A stretch of DNA of 64,000 nt from Pikeienuella litoralis (GCF_037646705.1 NZ_JBBHER010000004.1:310001-374000); one strand, 5' to 3'; positions 49,687 to 58,959 are shown, counted from the stretch's first letter. Notes: generated from the letters alone by a model not told the origin. Numbers and translations are program-made.

Positions 49687-50831
49687 CACACGCCCACCAG
49701 AGCGAAGAAGATCGAGAACAGCGCGTCCATCACGATGACCATGAAGATCGACAGCACGACCGAGGTCGATGTCATTCGCCCCAGGGATTCGGCGTTTCCG
49801 CCCACCATCATGCCCTCGTAACAGCCGATGACGCCGATGATCAGCGCAAAGAACGGCGCCTTGATCATCCCGACGCCGAAATGCCAGACATCGGTGTTCG
49901 AGACGAGCCGAGACTGGAACACGGCCGGCGACACGCCGAGTTCGATCCATGACATCACCGCGCCGCCGATCAGCCCGGCCATGTCGGCGATGAACCCGAG
50001 CGCCGGCAGCATCAGCATCAGCGCGAGAACCCGCGGCGCGACGAGGATCGTCACCGGATCGAGCCCGAGGGTGCGCATCGCGTCGATCTCCTCGCGCATC
50101 TTCATCGAGCCGATGGCGGCGGTGAAGGCGGAGCCCGACCGCCCGGCGACGATGATCGCCGTCAGCAGGATCCCCAGCTCGCGCAGGACCGAGATCGCGA
50201 TCAGATCGACGACGAAGACTTCGGCGCCGAACTGGCGCAGCTGCGCCGCCCCCTGGAACGCCAGGACCACGCCGATCAGGAAGGCCATCAGCGCCACGAT
50301 GGGCACGGCGTTCAGCCCGACCTCCTGACAGTGATGGACAAGCGAGGTCAGACGCAACCGGCGCGGGCGGATCAGGATTCCCCCCAGCGTCGCCATCACC
50401 TGACCGAGAAACGAGAACAGCTCGACCGCCGTCCGCCCGCCGCGCGCGACCCTGCGCCCGAAAGCCTCCAGCCGGTCGCCGATCGACAGCGCGCCGGAGC
50501 CGGCCGCGGCGCCCGGAGGCATGTTGCGCCGAACGGTTTCGATCAGCGGCGTCTGCGCCTCGTCCCCGCCCTCGATCACGACGTCGGCGCCGCCTCCGGA
50601 CGCATGCTGTTGCAGATCGACCAGAAACCACGCCCCGGCGGTGTCCATTCGGCTCAGATTCGCGATGTCGATGACCGAGGCGCCGCGGGCCATTTCCCGG
50701 ACCCTGGCCCGGTCCAGACCTTCCAGGACCTCGATGTGCAACCGGCCCGCCGCCACAAGCCGCGCTCCGACGCGGCTGAACGCGACCTCTTCGGTCGCGG
50801 CGGGGGGATCGGTGGTCACGCGATTTCGCAA
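49686..50831 (-). CDS. MlaE-like permease with N-terminal STAS domain
   Basis: A 381-residue fusion. Residues about 15-105 form a STAS (MlaB-like) domain, with VIDIANLSRMDTAGAWFLVDL as the core. From about residue 130 comes the MlaE permease: LRLTSLVHHCQEVGLNAVPI, five to six helices, AGRSGSAFTAAIGSMKMREEIDAMRTLG and PRVLALMLMLPAL. In E. coli MlaB and MlaE are separate. TTG (50831) and GTG (50819) are both possible starts; neither has a strong ribosome binding site. First gene of the Mla-like operon. Confidence 0.92.
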   Translation of the reverse strand: MRNRVTTDPPAATEEVAFSRVGARLVAAGRLHIEVLEGLDRARVREMARGASVIDIANLSRMDTAGAWFLVDLQQHASGGGADVVIEGGDEAQTPLIETVRRNMPPGAAAGSGALSIGDRLEAFGRRVARGGRTAVELFSFLGQVMATLGGILIRPRRLRLTSLVHHCQEVGLNAVPIVALMAFLIGVVLAFQGAAQLRQFGAEVFVVDLIAISVLRELGILLTAIIVAGRSGSAFTAAIGSMKMREEIDAMRTLGLDPVTILVAPRVLALMLMLPALGFIADMAGLIGGAVMSWIELGVSPAVFQSRLVSNTDVWHFGVGMIKAPFFALIIGVIGCYEGMMVGGNAESLGRMTSTSVVLSIFMVIVMDALFSIFFALVGV

Positions 50832-51143
50832 TCTGTCATCTCAGGATCGTGAACGGGGGGTTTGCTGATCAGGCTTTCCACTACGTCTCTCCTGGCGCGA
50901 CAGCGTCGGATCGACGCGCTTCTTCACCTCGCAGAGGTCATCGGCCCTGTGAAGGATTCCATTGTTCGGGCCTGAGGGGAAGGGCCGAAGGGAATCGGCG
51001 CGCGCGCCAATATCTCCGCCGGCGCGGCTGAATGTTTCGGCAAGATCACAAGAATTCCGCTGAAATCATCAGGCGCTCATCGAGCGGCGCGGATTTCCGG
51101 CGGTGAGGTTGATGGCGCGCCGCAGCCCGCCTTCGAAGGAACG
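50832..51143. other. 312-base gap between the Mla operon and tRNA-Ala
   Basis: I see no supported gene here. A 60-residue frame at 50849-51031 on the plus strand starts with GTG, is Arg/Gly-rich and has no family resemblance. The promoter of the Mla operon is expected near 50840-50900; no clear -35/-10 pair is evident. Confidence 0.4.
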
Positions 51144-51219
<76 letters not shown>

Positions 51220-51324
51220 CAAGTTCGTCGCCGGGCGAGGCCCTGACGATGGACACTCATTAGGGTCGCTCCGCCGCCCACGCAACCCCCAAAATGGGGT
51301 GCGCGGAAGCGGAGCGCCGTATCG

Positions 51325-51789
51325 TCAGATATCCTTGTGCTTCGTGTCGACCTTGGAAAACTCGCCCAGATCGTCGTCGTCGTCGTCGTCCGGAAGAAGA
51401 GCGTCGTCGTCATCGGCTTCGTCGTCTTCGTCGGCCTCATCGTCAATGACCGGGACCTCGTCATCGTCCTCGTCATCATCATCGCCGGGGATGACGCCCT
51501 TCGGCGCCACATCCACGTCGTCGTCGTCGTCATCCTTCCCGATGATGTCGAGATCATCGTCGTCGTCATCGTCTTTCTCGATGACGTCGAGATCGTCATC
51601 ATCATCCTCCACGTCGTCCGCGGTCTTCTTCGCGGTCGCCTTGGAGACGCGACTTTTCACCACCGTGGAGACCGGCGGCGTATATGTCTCGCCGCAGGAC
51701 GGACAATCGACCGGATCGCGACCCAGATCGTAAAAGCGGACGCCGCACGCGGCGCAGAGGCGTTTAACACCCCATTCGTCTTTGGGCAT
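51325..51789 (-). CDS. TIGR02300 family protein with Asp-rich tail
   Basis: A 154-residue protein. The N-terminal zinc-ribbon (residues 1-37) has CAACGVRFYDLGRDP and CPSCGETY, four Cys in two pairs, including the FYDLN-like motif of TIGR02300. From about residue 58 to 140 it is almost only Asp/Glu with short Val/Ile-containing spacers, strongly acidic and low-complexity. Function unknown; the family is alphaproteobacterial. The ATG at 51789 has GGGAG upstream. It is next to tRNA-Ala, a neighbourhood also seen in related genomes. Confidence 0.88.
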   Translation of the reverse strand: MPKDEWGVKRLCAACGVRFYDLGRDPVDCPSCGETYTPPVSTVVKSRVSKATAKKTADDVEDDDDDLDVIEKDDDDDDDLDIIGKDDDDDDVDVAPKGVIPGDDDDEDDDEVPVIDDEADEDDEADDDDALLPDDDDDDDLGEFSKVDTKHKDI

Positions 51790-52023
51790 TGGAGCTCCCA
51801 AGCGCAGAACATGTCGATTCGAAGGAAGCGGCGGATTGCCATAAGTCGCCGCGCTAGTCAAAAGGAAAGCGCAAATTAATTCCCTTGTACTAATCTTCCC
51901 GCTGGCGCCGCAGATGCGAAATTTTCTTGCCGCGGTGCGGAAAGCTGGTTTAGGGTCTGCCCAACGCGACGCCATCGGGCGCAAAACTGGCGCGAAGCGG
52001 ATGCAACACGGGGGATAAGCATC

Positions 52024-53340
52024 TTGATTTATCAAACTTATCAGGCGTATGAGTGTACTCATGCGGCGATGTCGCCGTGGCGAAGCGCAGCCACGATGAC
52101 GATGCAGGCGCTCCGTGATCCGTTCAATCCGTTGGCGCCGAGTCTGCCTGCGCGCGCAACCGCAGCGATGATGGAGATGTTCGTCTCCGTCACCAAACGC
52201 TACGACAAGCCCGAATTCGGCATCGACTCGGTGGTGGTTGACGGCGCGCCATGCGCGGTTGTCGAAGAGGTCGCGCTCCGAAAGCCGTTCTGCGACCTTT
52301 TGCATTTCCGCCGCGAGGGTTTGACTTCGCGGCGCGACGCGCCGGTTCTGATCGTCGCGCCGATGTCGGGCCATTTCGCCACGCTTCTCCGCGGCACGAT
52401 TCGCGAGATGCTGACCGAGCATGACGTCTACGTGACCGATTGGATCGACGCGCGCGACGTGCCGCTTTCCGAAGGGCGATTCGGCCTGGATGAGTATATC
52501 GACTACATTCGCGAATTCTGCGGCGCGCTCTGCGCGACGGCGGGCGAGCGCCCGGCGGTCATGGCGGTCTGCCAGCCCGGCGTTCCGGTTCTGGCCGCGA
52601 CCGCGATGATGGCGGAGGATTGCGCGCCCGAGCGCCCCGCCTCCGTCGTTCTGATGGGCAGCCCGATCGACACGACGAAGAATCCGACCGAGCCGAACGT
52701 GCTGGCGACCACAAATCCGCTCTCCTGGTTCGAGCAGAACGTGATCACGACGGTGCCCTATCCCAATCTGGGCTTCATGCGGCCGGTCTATCCCGGCTTT
52801 CTCCAACTCTCCGGCTTCATGTCCATGAATCTGGACCGTCACCTCGACGCGCACATGAAGCAATATCTGCGTCTCGTGGATGAAGAGGCCGACGAAGAGA
52901 GTGTGAACAACCACAAGGCGTTCTATCGCGAGTACCGCGCGGTTATGGACATGACCGCCGAATTCTATCTCGAAACCATCGAAGTGGTGTTCCAGAGGCA
53001 TGATCTGCCCACCGGCAGGATGGCGTATCGGGGCGAGCGGCGGATTCGGCCGGACGCGATCACCGATGTCGCGCTGATGACGGTCGAGGGCGAGCATGAC
53101 GACATCACCGGGCGCGGCCAGACGAGCGCGGCGCTTCATCTCTGCTCCTCGGTCCCCGACGATCGGAAACGCCACTGGGAGCAGTCGGGCGTCGGCCATT
53201 ACGGCATCTTCACCGGTTCGCGCTTCCGGTCCTCGATTCACCCGAAAGTCGCCGGTTTCATCTCGGAGAACCGGTGCGATTCCGCATCGGCGCAGGCCAT
53301 GAACGGGGCGCCGCACGCGGCTGGCGTCGCCGCCCAATAG
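52024..53340 (+). CDS. phaZ: Intracellular polyhydroxyalkanoate (PHB) depolymerase
   Basis: Mobilises stored poly-3-hydroxybutyrate. 438 residues of the intracellular type: PHB_depo_C fold, with the Cys nucleophile at 183 in VMAVCQPGVPVLAA (in place of a lipase-box Ser), VLMGSPIDTTKNPT, and the catalytic Asp and His in VEGEHDDITG and GVGHYGIFTGSRF. The start is a TTG at 52024: MIYQTYQAYECTH matches family N-termini, and GGGGGAT lies upstream. No phaC, phaP or phaR is nearby. Confidence 0.93.
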   Translation: MIYQTYQAYECTHAAMSPWRSAATMTMQALRDPFNPLAPSLPARATAAMMEMFVSVTKRYDKPEFGIDSVVVDGAPCAVVEEVALRKPFCDLLHFRREGLTSRRDAPVLIVAPMSGHFATLLRGTIREMLTEHDVYVTDWIDARDVPLSEGRFGLDEYIDYIREFCGALCATAGERPAVMAVCQPGVPVLAATAMMAEDCAPERPASVVLMGSPIDTTKNPTEPNVLATTNPLSWFEQNVITTVPYPNLGFMRPVYPGFLQLSGFMSMNLDRHLDAHMKQYLRLVDEEADEESVNNHKAFYREYRAVMDMTAEFYLETIEVVFQRHDLPTGRMAYRGERRIRPDAITDVALMTVEGEHDDITGRGQTSAALHLCSSVPDDRKRHWEQSGVGHYGIFTGSRFRSSIHPKVAGFISENRCDSASAQAMNGAPHAAGVAAQ

Positions 53341-53347
53341 CGCGCCG

Positions 53348-54055
53348 ATGGCGACGCATCTGCGTCTGGAAAATCCGGATATTCTCGTCACCGTTCATCG
53401 CTCCGCCCGCGCGCGGAGGTTGACGCTGACCGTGCCGCGCACTGGAGCGCCGCCCCGCTTGACCGCGCCGCCTCATGCGGCCGATCCGGAATTGCGGATG
53501 TTCCTCATGCGTCAGGCCGACTGGCTTCGCGCGGCGCTTGCGCGCGCGCCTGCCCAGATCCGGATCGCCCCCGGGGCGCAACTCCCTGTCGCGGGGCGGA
53601 TGCTGCTGATCGAATCCCGGCCCGGCCTGCGGCGGGCCCCCCGCATCGAAAACGAGACCCTGGCCTTTTACGGGCGAGGCGCCCCCGGCCCGCGCGCCGC
53701 CGCCTGGCTGAAGGAGCGCGCGCGCGCCGCGATCACCCCGATCGTCGCCGATTCTGTGGCGGAGATCGGCGCGAAATTCGGAAGAATCTCCCTCAGGGAT
53801 CAGAAGGGCCGCTGGGGGTCCTGCACCAGCCGCGGCGACCTCAGCTTCTCATGGCGATTGGCGATGGCGCCGCCGGCCGTGCTGGACTATGTCGCAGTGC
53901 ATGAGGCGGCGCATCTTCTGGAGATGAACCACGGGCCCCGATTCTGGGCGCTGGTGACTCGGCTCCGGCCGAACTGGAAGCGCCAGAGAGACTGGTTGCG
54001 GGTCGAAGGGCCGGATCTTCACCGCTACCGATTCGATGCGAACGAGGAGGGATGA
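53348..54055 (+). CDS. YgjP-like (M48/DUF45) zinc metallopeptidase
   Basis: A 235-residue cytoplasmic protein with zinc motif HEAAH at 185-189 and a downstream ligand in MNHGPRFWALVTRLRP. The central GRWGSCTSRGDLSFSWRL is the DUF45 signature. The N-terminal half is Arg/Pro-rich. The family (YgjP/SprT-like) is little characterised. It starts seven bases after phaZ and is four bases from the SDR gene, so an operon is likely. Confidence 0.88.
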   Translation: MATHLRLENPDILVTVHRSARARRLTLTVPRTGAPPRLTAPPHAADPELRMFLMRQADWLRAALARAPAQIRIAPGAQLPVAGRMLLIESRPGLRRAPRIENETLAFYGRGAPGPRAAAWLKERARAAITPIVADSVAEIGAKFGRISLRDQKGRWGSCTSRGDLSFSWRLAMAPPAVLDYVAVHEAAHLLEMNHGPRFWALVTRLRPNWKRQRDWLRVEGPDLHRYRFDANEEG

Positions 54056-54059
54056 AACG

Positions 54060-54821
54060 ATGCGACACCTGAAAGACAAGACCGCGCTGATCACCGGCGC
54101 CAGCCGCGGCATCGGCGCGGCGACCGCGGAGGTTTTCGCGAACGCCGGCGCCGCCGTCATCCTCGCCGCCCGGACCACAAATGAAACGGAGGCGCTCGCG
54201 GAGCGAATCCGCGCCGCCGGCGGACGGGCGGAGGCGGTCGCCTGCGACGTGACCCGCTACAGCGACGTCGAAGCCGCCGTCGCCCGGGCGGAATCCGCCT
54301 TCGGCCCGCTCGACATTCTGGTGAACAACGCCGGGGCCATCGACCCGATCGGCCGGCTCGAGACCATCGACCCCGCCGCCTGGAGCCAGGTGGTGGATGT
54401 GAATCTGAAAGGCGTCTTCCACGGCCTCCACGCCGCGCTGCCGCGCATGCGCGCGCGCGGCGCCGGCGTCATCGTCAACGTCTCCTCCGGCGCGGCGGTG
54501 AACCCGCTCGAAGGGTGGAGCCACTACTGCGCGTCGAAGGCGGCGGTCCTGATGCTCACCCGCACGGTGGACCTGGAGCAGGCCGGCGCCGGGATCCGCA
54601 TTCTCGGGCTCAGCCCCGGCACCGTGGCGACCGAGATGCAGGTCTCGATCCGGGCGTCGGGGATCAATCCGGTCTCGCAGCTCGATCCCTCCGTTCATAT
54701 CCCGCCCCAATGGGCGGCGCGGGGAATCGCCTGGGCCGCCGGCCCCGAGGCGGCGGAATTCCATGGCCGCGACATCTCGCTCCGCGACGAGGCGATCAGA
54801 AAGAAGATCGGCCTGATCTGA
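54060..54821 (+). CDS. Short-chain dehydrogenase/reductase
   Basis: A 253-residue classical SDR: cofactor motif TGASRGIG at 12-19, LVNNAG at about 89-94, catalytic Ser in NVSSGAAVNP, and YCASK with Tyr156 and Lys160. It is NAD(P)-dependent; Arg in AARTTNE after the second strand slightly favours NADP. Substrate unknown; the PHB depolymerase upstream makes a 3-hydroxyacid partner conceivable but unproven. The ATG at 54060 has AGGAGGG upstream. Confidence 0.9.
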   Translation: MRHLKDKTALITGASRGIGAATAEVFANAGAAVILAARTTNETEALAERIRAAGGRAEAVACDVTRYSDVEAAVARAESAFGPLDILVNNAGAIDPIGRLETIDPAAWSQVVDVNLKGVFHGLHAALPRMRARGAGVIVNVSSGAAVNPLEGWSHYCASKAAVLMLTRTVDLEQAGAGIRILGLSPGTVATEMQVSIRASGINPVSQLDPSVHIPPQWAARGIAWAAGPEAAEFHGRDISLRDEAIRKKIGLI

Positions 54822-54832
54822 GGCCGGAAACC

Positions 54833-54855
54833 AGGGCGCCGCGTCTCGGCGCCCT
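54833..54855 (+). terminator. Hairpin after the SDR gene
   Basis: AGGGCGCC (54833-54840) and GGCGCCCT (54848-54855) form a perfect 8-bp stem with a seven-base loop, 12 bases past the SDR stop. Only a short T-containing stretch follows. Confidence 0.5.
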
Positions 54856-54877
54856 TCCATCCCAAATCTTCGCCATG

Positions 54878-54912
54878 AAAAAGCGCCGGGCGGCGGCGAG
54901 GCCATCCGGCGC
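54878..54912 (-). terminator. Rho-independent terminator of the PBP1A gene
   Basis: On the minus strand GCGCCGG (54906-54912) and CCGGCGC (54883-54889) pair with a 16-base loop and are followed by TTTTT (54878-54882), the only T-tract-bearing hairpin I found in the window. It lies 22 bases past the PBP1A stop codon. Confidence 0.6.
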
Positions 54913-54934
54913 GCGGCTGTTCCGGCCCGGAATC

Positions 54935-57010
54935 TCAGCGGTTGATCGGCTCGGACCGCTCTTCCCTGCCCCGCTCGCCGCCGCCGCCGCCTCCCAGAAG
55001 GTTGATCACATCCTTCAGCACCGAGGTGACGACGCCGTCGTCGGAGGATGAGGACGGCCGCGCCGCCCCCGCGTCATCATCCGCCGCCATCGCCGGGCCT
55101 CTCGGCGGCCGCGTCTTCAACGGGCGCGGCGGCAGCCCCTCATGAATCCTGACCGCGACCTCGCGCCAGATCTCCGCCGGCAGGCCGCCGCCGGTGACGC
55201 CCGCCAGCGGCTCGTTGTCGTCCTTCCCCATCCAGACCCCGATCACGTAATCGGCGGTGAATCCGATGAACCAGGCGTCGCGCGCGGCTTGCGTCGTGCC
55301 GGTCTTGCCCGCCGCCGGGCGCCCCGGATCCGCGCGCCGGCCGGTGCCGCTCCGGATCACCTCCTCCATCATTCCGGTCAACTGTCCGGCCGTCTCCGCC
55401 GAGAGCGCCCGCTCGCCCCCGCCAGTCTCCGGCGCGGACATCACCGGCTCCGCGTCGCCGCGAATGGTGATCTCCGAAATGCCGCGCGGCGTCGCGCGGC
55501 GGCCGCCATTCGCGATCGCCGCATAGGCTCCGGTCATCTCCAGCAGAGTCGATTCCGACACCCCAAGCGCCAGCGCCGGGCCATCGGCGAGCGGCGTGGT
55601 GATCCCCATGGCGGCGGCGAGGCGGCGCACCCTCTCCCGGCCCACCCGTTCGGACAGGCGAACCGCGACCGTGTTGATCGAGCGCGCCAGCGCCGTCGTC
55701 AGCGTCACCGGGCCGGCGTAGCCGCCGCCGTAATTCTCGGGGCTCCAGGGGCCGGAGCCGGGAACATCGATCGTCAGCGGCCGATCGACGATGACGTCGA
55801 GCGGCGAGAAACCCGCCTCGAGCGCCGCCGCGTAGATGAAGGGCTTGAACGCGGACCCGGTCTGACGGAGCGCCTGCACCGCGCGGTTGAAGGCGCCGGC
55901 CTTCGGATCGCGCCCGCCGATCATGGCGCGAACCTCGCCCGCCGGGCTCATCACCACCACCGCCGCCTCCGCCGGGCTGCCGGGCTTGACCTTGGTCTCG
56001 AAAACCTCGGCCAGCCCCGCCTCGGCGGCGGCCTGGATCTTCGCGTCGAACGTCGTCGCGATCCGGACGTCTTCCGTCGTCGTCGCGGTGAGGAAGGCGG
56101 GGCCGCTGTCCATCACCCAATCGGCGAAATGGCCGCCCGTCCGCCGCGCCGCCGCCGTTGACAGCCGCGCCGGCCGCGCCAGCGCCGCGACGGCCTCGGA
56201 TTCGCTGATCGCGCCGGTCTCGACCATCGCCTTGATGATCACCGCCGCCCGCCCTTCCGCGCGCCCGAGATCTGAGGTCGGCGCGAAGCGGCTCGGCGCT
56301 TTCAGCAGCCCCGCCAGCATCGCCGCCTCGGGAATGGTCAGGAACTTCGCGGATTTGGAGAAATAGCGCTCCGCGGCCGCTTCGAACCCGGTCGCCCCCG
56401 CGCCGAGATAGACCCGGTTCATGTAGATCGAGAGAATTTCATCCTTGGTGTATTTCAGCTCCAGCGCCAGCGCGACCGGAACCTCCTTCAGCTTGCGCTC
56501 CAGCGTGCGCTCGGACGTGAGGAACACGTTCTTCGCCACCTGCTGCGTGATCGTGGAGCCGCCTTGCACGAACCCGCCGGCCCGGACATTGGCCACCATG
56601 GCCCGCAGGAGGCCGCGCGGATCGATGCCGAAATGCGAATAGAAGCGCCGGTCCTCCGCCGCCAGGATCGCCTCCACCAGATACGGAGAGACGTCCCCCG
56701 GCCCGATCTCGCCGCCGAACTGCGCCCCCCGCCACGCGAACACGTCCCCGTTCCGGTCCAGCATCGTGACGGAGCCATGCGTGCGCGCATCCAGCAATTC
56801 CGACGCCGGCGGCAGCTTGAAGAGATAATATCCCACCGCCCCGCCGAGGATCAGCAGCAGGATCAGCGCCAGACGGAGCCCGATCCTGAACAGAAGCCGG
56901 AACATCCATTTCACAACGCCGCCGATCACGCGGTCGAAGCCCGACGCCCGCACGGCGCGCGGCGCGCTCCCCGCCCGCTTTCCGGCGGATTTCTTCGACT
57001 TTCGGGCCAC
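54935..57010 (-). CDS. Penicillin-binding protein 1A family (class A PBP)
   Basis: Bifunctional murein synthase: glycosyltransferase and transpeptidase. 691 residues: basic cytoplasmic N-terminus, membrane anchor (about 42-62, LRLALILLLILGGAVGYYLF), GT51 domain with AAEDRRFYSHFGIDPRG (catalytic Glu) and QGGSTITQQVAKNVFL, then the penicillin-binding domain with the nucleophile in TGSAFKPFIYA, SINT and GKTGTTQAARDAWFIG. The C-terminal tail is Pro/Gly/Ser-rich (GGGGGGERGRE). Upstream neighbours on the same strand are rppH, ctpA and an envC-like gene. Confidence 0.94.
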   Translation of the reverse strand: MARKSKKSAGKRAGSAPRAVRASGFDRVIGGVVKWMFRLLFRIGLRLALILLLILGGAVGYYLFKLPPASELLDARTHGSVTMLDRNGDVFAWRGAQFGGEIGPGDVSPYLVEAILAAEDRRFYSHFGIDPRGLLRAMVANVRAGGFVQGGSTITQQVAKNVFLTSERTLERKLKEVPVALALELKYTKDEILSIYMNRVYLGAGATGFEAAAERYFSKSAKFLTIPEAAMLAGLLKAPSRFAPTSDLGRAEGRAAVIIKAMVETGAISESEAVAALARPARLSTAAARRTGGHFADWVMDSGPAFLTATTTEDVRIATTFDAKIQAAAEAGLAEVFETKVKPGSPAEAAVVVMSPAGEVRAMIGGRDPKAGAFNRAVQALRQTGSAFKPFIYAAALEAGFSPLDVIVDRPLTIDVPGSGPWSPENYGGGYAGPVTLTTALARSINTVAVRLSERVGRERVRRLAAAMGITTPLADGPALALGVSESTLLEMTGAYAAIANGGRRATPRGISEITIRGDAEPVMSAPETGGGERALSAETAGQLTGMMEEVIRSGTGRRADPGRPAAGKTGTTQAARDAWFIGFTADYVIGVWMGKDDNEPLAGVTGGGLPAEIWREVAVRIHEGLPPRPLKTRPPRGPAMAADDDAGAARPSSSSDDGVVTSVLKDVINLLGGGGGGERGREERSEPINR

Positions 57011-57119
57011 GCACGCCTCTTTGTTCTACTGCTCGTCAGCGCGGAGCGGGATCATAGACCAGTTCGGCGAAAATATGGAGCGGACGCGCTCGTCCTGCGC
57101 ATTCGCCGGGCGGGCCTCG

Positions 57120-57632
57120 TCAACCGGGCCCGATCTTGCCCGCGAAGGTCGCGAACACCGCCTCATAGACCGGCCGCTTGAACGGCACGATCTTGTCGAT
57201 CAGCGTCTCGGGCGCGAACCAGCCCCATTCCCTGAACTCGGGCGTGTCGCCATCGATGACGACCTCGCGATCGTCGCCCATGAAGCGCAGCAGGAACCAT
57301 TTCTGTTTCTGCCCCCGAAAGCGCCCGTTCCAGAGCTTCGGAACCAGGTCATACGGAAGATCGTAGGGGAGCCAGTCCGGCGATTCGGCGAGGAGCTTCA
57401 CCCGCTCCGGCCTGACGCCGGTCTCCTCGCTCAATTCGCGCAGGGCCGCGACGCGCGGCGCCTCCCCCGGCTCGACGCCGCCTTGCGGCATCTGCCAGGC
57501 GTCGGCGGGGTTGTCGATCCGTTTGCCGGCGAACACCGCGCCATCGCGGTTCATCAGCACCAGCCCGGCGCATGGCCGGTAGGGGAGCGCGGCGATCTCC
57601 GCCGCGCTCATCCTTCGACTCGTCTCCGCCAT
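57120..57632 (-). CDS. rppH: RNA pyrophosphohydrolase (Nudix)
   Basis: Removes pyrophosphate from the 5' end of transcripts, triggering RNase E decay. 170 residues; the Nudix box starts at Gly51 (GGVEPGEAPR) and runs to LSEETG at about 72 with the REL/EE metal ligands, followed by KLWNGRFRGQKQKWFLLRF, the RppH-specific RNA-binding region. It is four bases downstream of ctpA on the same strand. Confidence 0.93.
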   Translation of the reverse strand: MAETSRRMSAAEIAALPYRPCAGLVLMNRDGAVFAGKRIDNPADAWQMPQGGVEPGEAPRVAALRELSEETGVRPERVKLLAESPDWLPYDLPYDLVPKLWNGRFRGQKQKWFLLRFMGDDREVVIDGDTPEFREWGWFAPETLIDKIVPFKRPVYEAVFATFAGKIGPG

Positions 57633-57636
57633 GGCC

Positions 57637-58959
57637 TCACCGCGCCTCCGTATAGATGGAGAGCCCGGTCAGGAGGTCGAGCGCATAGGCGAGCTGAAGA
57701 TCCTCGCCGCGAAGCTTCGCCGTCGCCACATGCCGGTCATGCTCCTCCTTCAGCAGCCGCTGCTCCTCTTCGGTCAGCTGGTTCTTCAGGCTGCCGCGGA
57801 GATCCGCCTCGGACCGGCGGAACGCGGTCGGCGAGTCCTCCGTGTCGTCCTGCTTCAGCTTGATCTGCTCCACCAGAATGTCCGGCTCGATCCCGAGCGC
57901 CTGAATCGACCGGCCTGACGGCGTGTAATAGCGCGCCGTCGTCAGCCGGATCGCGCCCTCGCCGCCAAGCGGCATGATCGTCTGGACCGAGCCCTTGCCG
58001 AAGCTTTTCTCGCCGACGACGATCGCGCGGCGATGATCCTGCAATGCGCCCGCGACGATCTCCGACGCGGAGGCGGACCCGCCGTTGATCAGCACGACCA
58101 GAGGCTTGCCTTCGGTCAGATCGCCCGGCTCGGCGTTGTGGCGTTCGCTGTCCTCGAGGTTGCGCCCGCGGGTCGAGACGATCTCTCCCGCCTCCAGGAA
58201 CGCGTCGGAGACCGAAATCGCCTGGTTCAGCAGCCCGCCCGGATTGTTTCGAAGGTCGATGACATAGCCCTTGATCCGGTCCGGGCCGATCTCGGTTTTC
58301 ACCTCCTCGATTCCGGATTCGAGATTCTCGTATGTCTGCTCGTTGAAGGTGGTGATCCGGATCACGCCGACATCGCCTTCGGCGCGCGCGCGCACCGCGC
58401 GGATCTTGATCGTGTCGCGAACGATGGCGACGTCGAACGGCTCGTCCTCGCCCTCGCGGACGATGGTCAGCACGATCTTCTCGCCGACGCCGCCGCGCAT
58501 CTTCTCGACCGCCTCCGACAGGGTCAGGCCCAGAACCGGCTCTCCATCCAGCTGGGTGATGTAGTCGCCCGACTCGATCCCCGCCTCGGCGGCGGGCGTC
58601 TCGTCGATCGGCGCGACCACCTTCACGACGCCGTTCTCCATCGTCACCTCGATGCCGAGCCCGCCAAACTCGCCCTTGGTCTGGACCTGCATGTCCTCGA
58701 AGCCCTTCGGCGGCAGGTAGCTCGAATGCGGGTCAAGCGACGAGAGCATCCCGTTGATCGCGCTTTCGATCAATTTCTCCTCGTCCACCTCCTCCACATA
58801 CTGGCTGCGGATCCGCTCGAAGATATCGCCGAAAAGGTCGAGTTGCTCGTAGGTGCTGCGCGCGCCCCGCTCCTCGGCGGCGAGCGGCGCCGCGAATTGG
58901 GTCGCGGCCAGAATGCCGAGCGCGGCGCCGCCGATCGCAGCGTTGAACGCCTGTTTCAT
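57637..58959 (-). CDS. ctpA: C-terminal processing peptidase (S41A)
   Basis: Periplasmic serine protease that processes or degrades envelope proteins. 440 residues: signal peptide (about 1-28), PDZ domain near residues 100-185 with KGEFGGLGIEVTMENG, and the catalytic domain with GYVIDLRNNPGGLL, Ser in INGGSASASEIVAGALQ (about 293) and Lys in GEKSFGKGSVQT. Its ATG shares one base with the stop of the envC-like gene (TGATG). Confidence 0.95.
   Translation of the reverse strand: MKQAFNAAIGGAALGILAATQFAAPLAAEERGARSTYEQLDLFGDIFERIRSQYVEEVDEEKLIESAINGMLSSLDPHSSYLPPKGFEDMQVQTKGEFGGLGIEVTMENGVVKVVAPIDETPAAEAGIESGDYITQLDGEPVLGLTLSEAVEKMRGGVGEKIVLTIVREGEDEPFDVAIVRDTIKIRAVRARAEGDVGVIRITTFNEQTYENLESGIEEVKTEIGPDRIKGYVIDLRNNPGGLLNQAISVSDAFLEAGEIVSTRGRNLEDSERHNAEPGDLTEGKPLVVLINGGSASASEIVAGALQDHRRAIVVGEKSFGKGSVQTIMPLGGEGAIRLTTARYYTPSGRSIQALGIEPDILVEQIKLKQDDTEDSPTAFRRSEADLRGSLKNQLTEEEQRLLKEEHDRHVATAKLRGEDLQLAYALDLLTGLSIYTEAR

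Noticed and set aside
50849..51031. 60-codon frame in the gap before the Mla operon
   Set aside because: GTG start, Arg/Gly-rich, no family resemblance; not enough to call a gene.
51352..51615. Trinucleotide GTC/ATC repeats resembling a microsatellite or CRISPR-like pattern
   Set aside because: They encode the Asp-rich tail of the TIGR02300 protein; there are no regular spacers.
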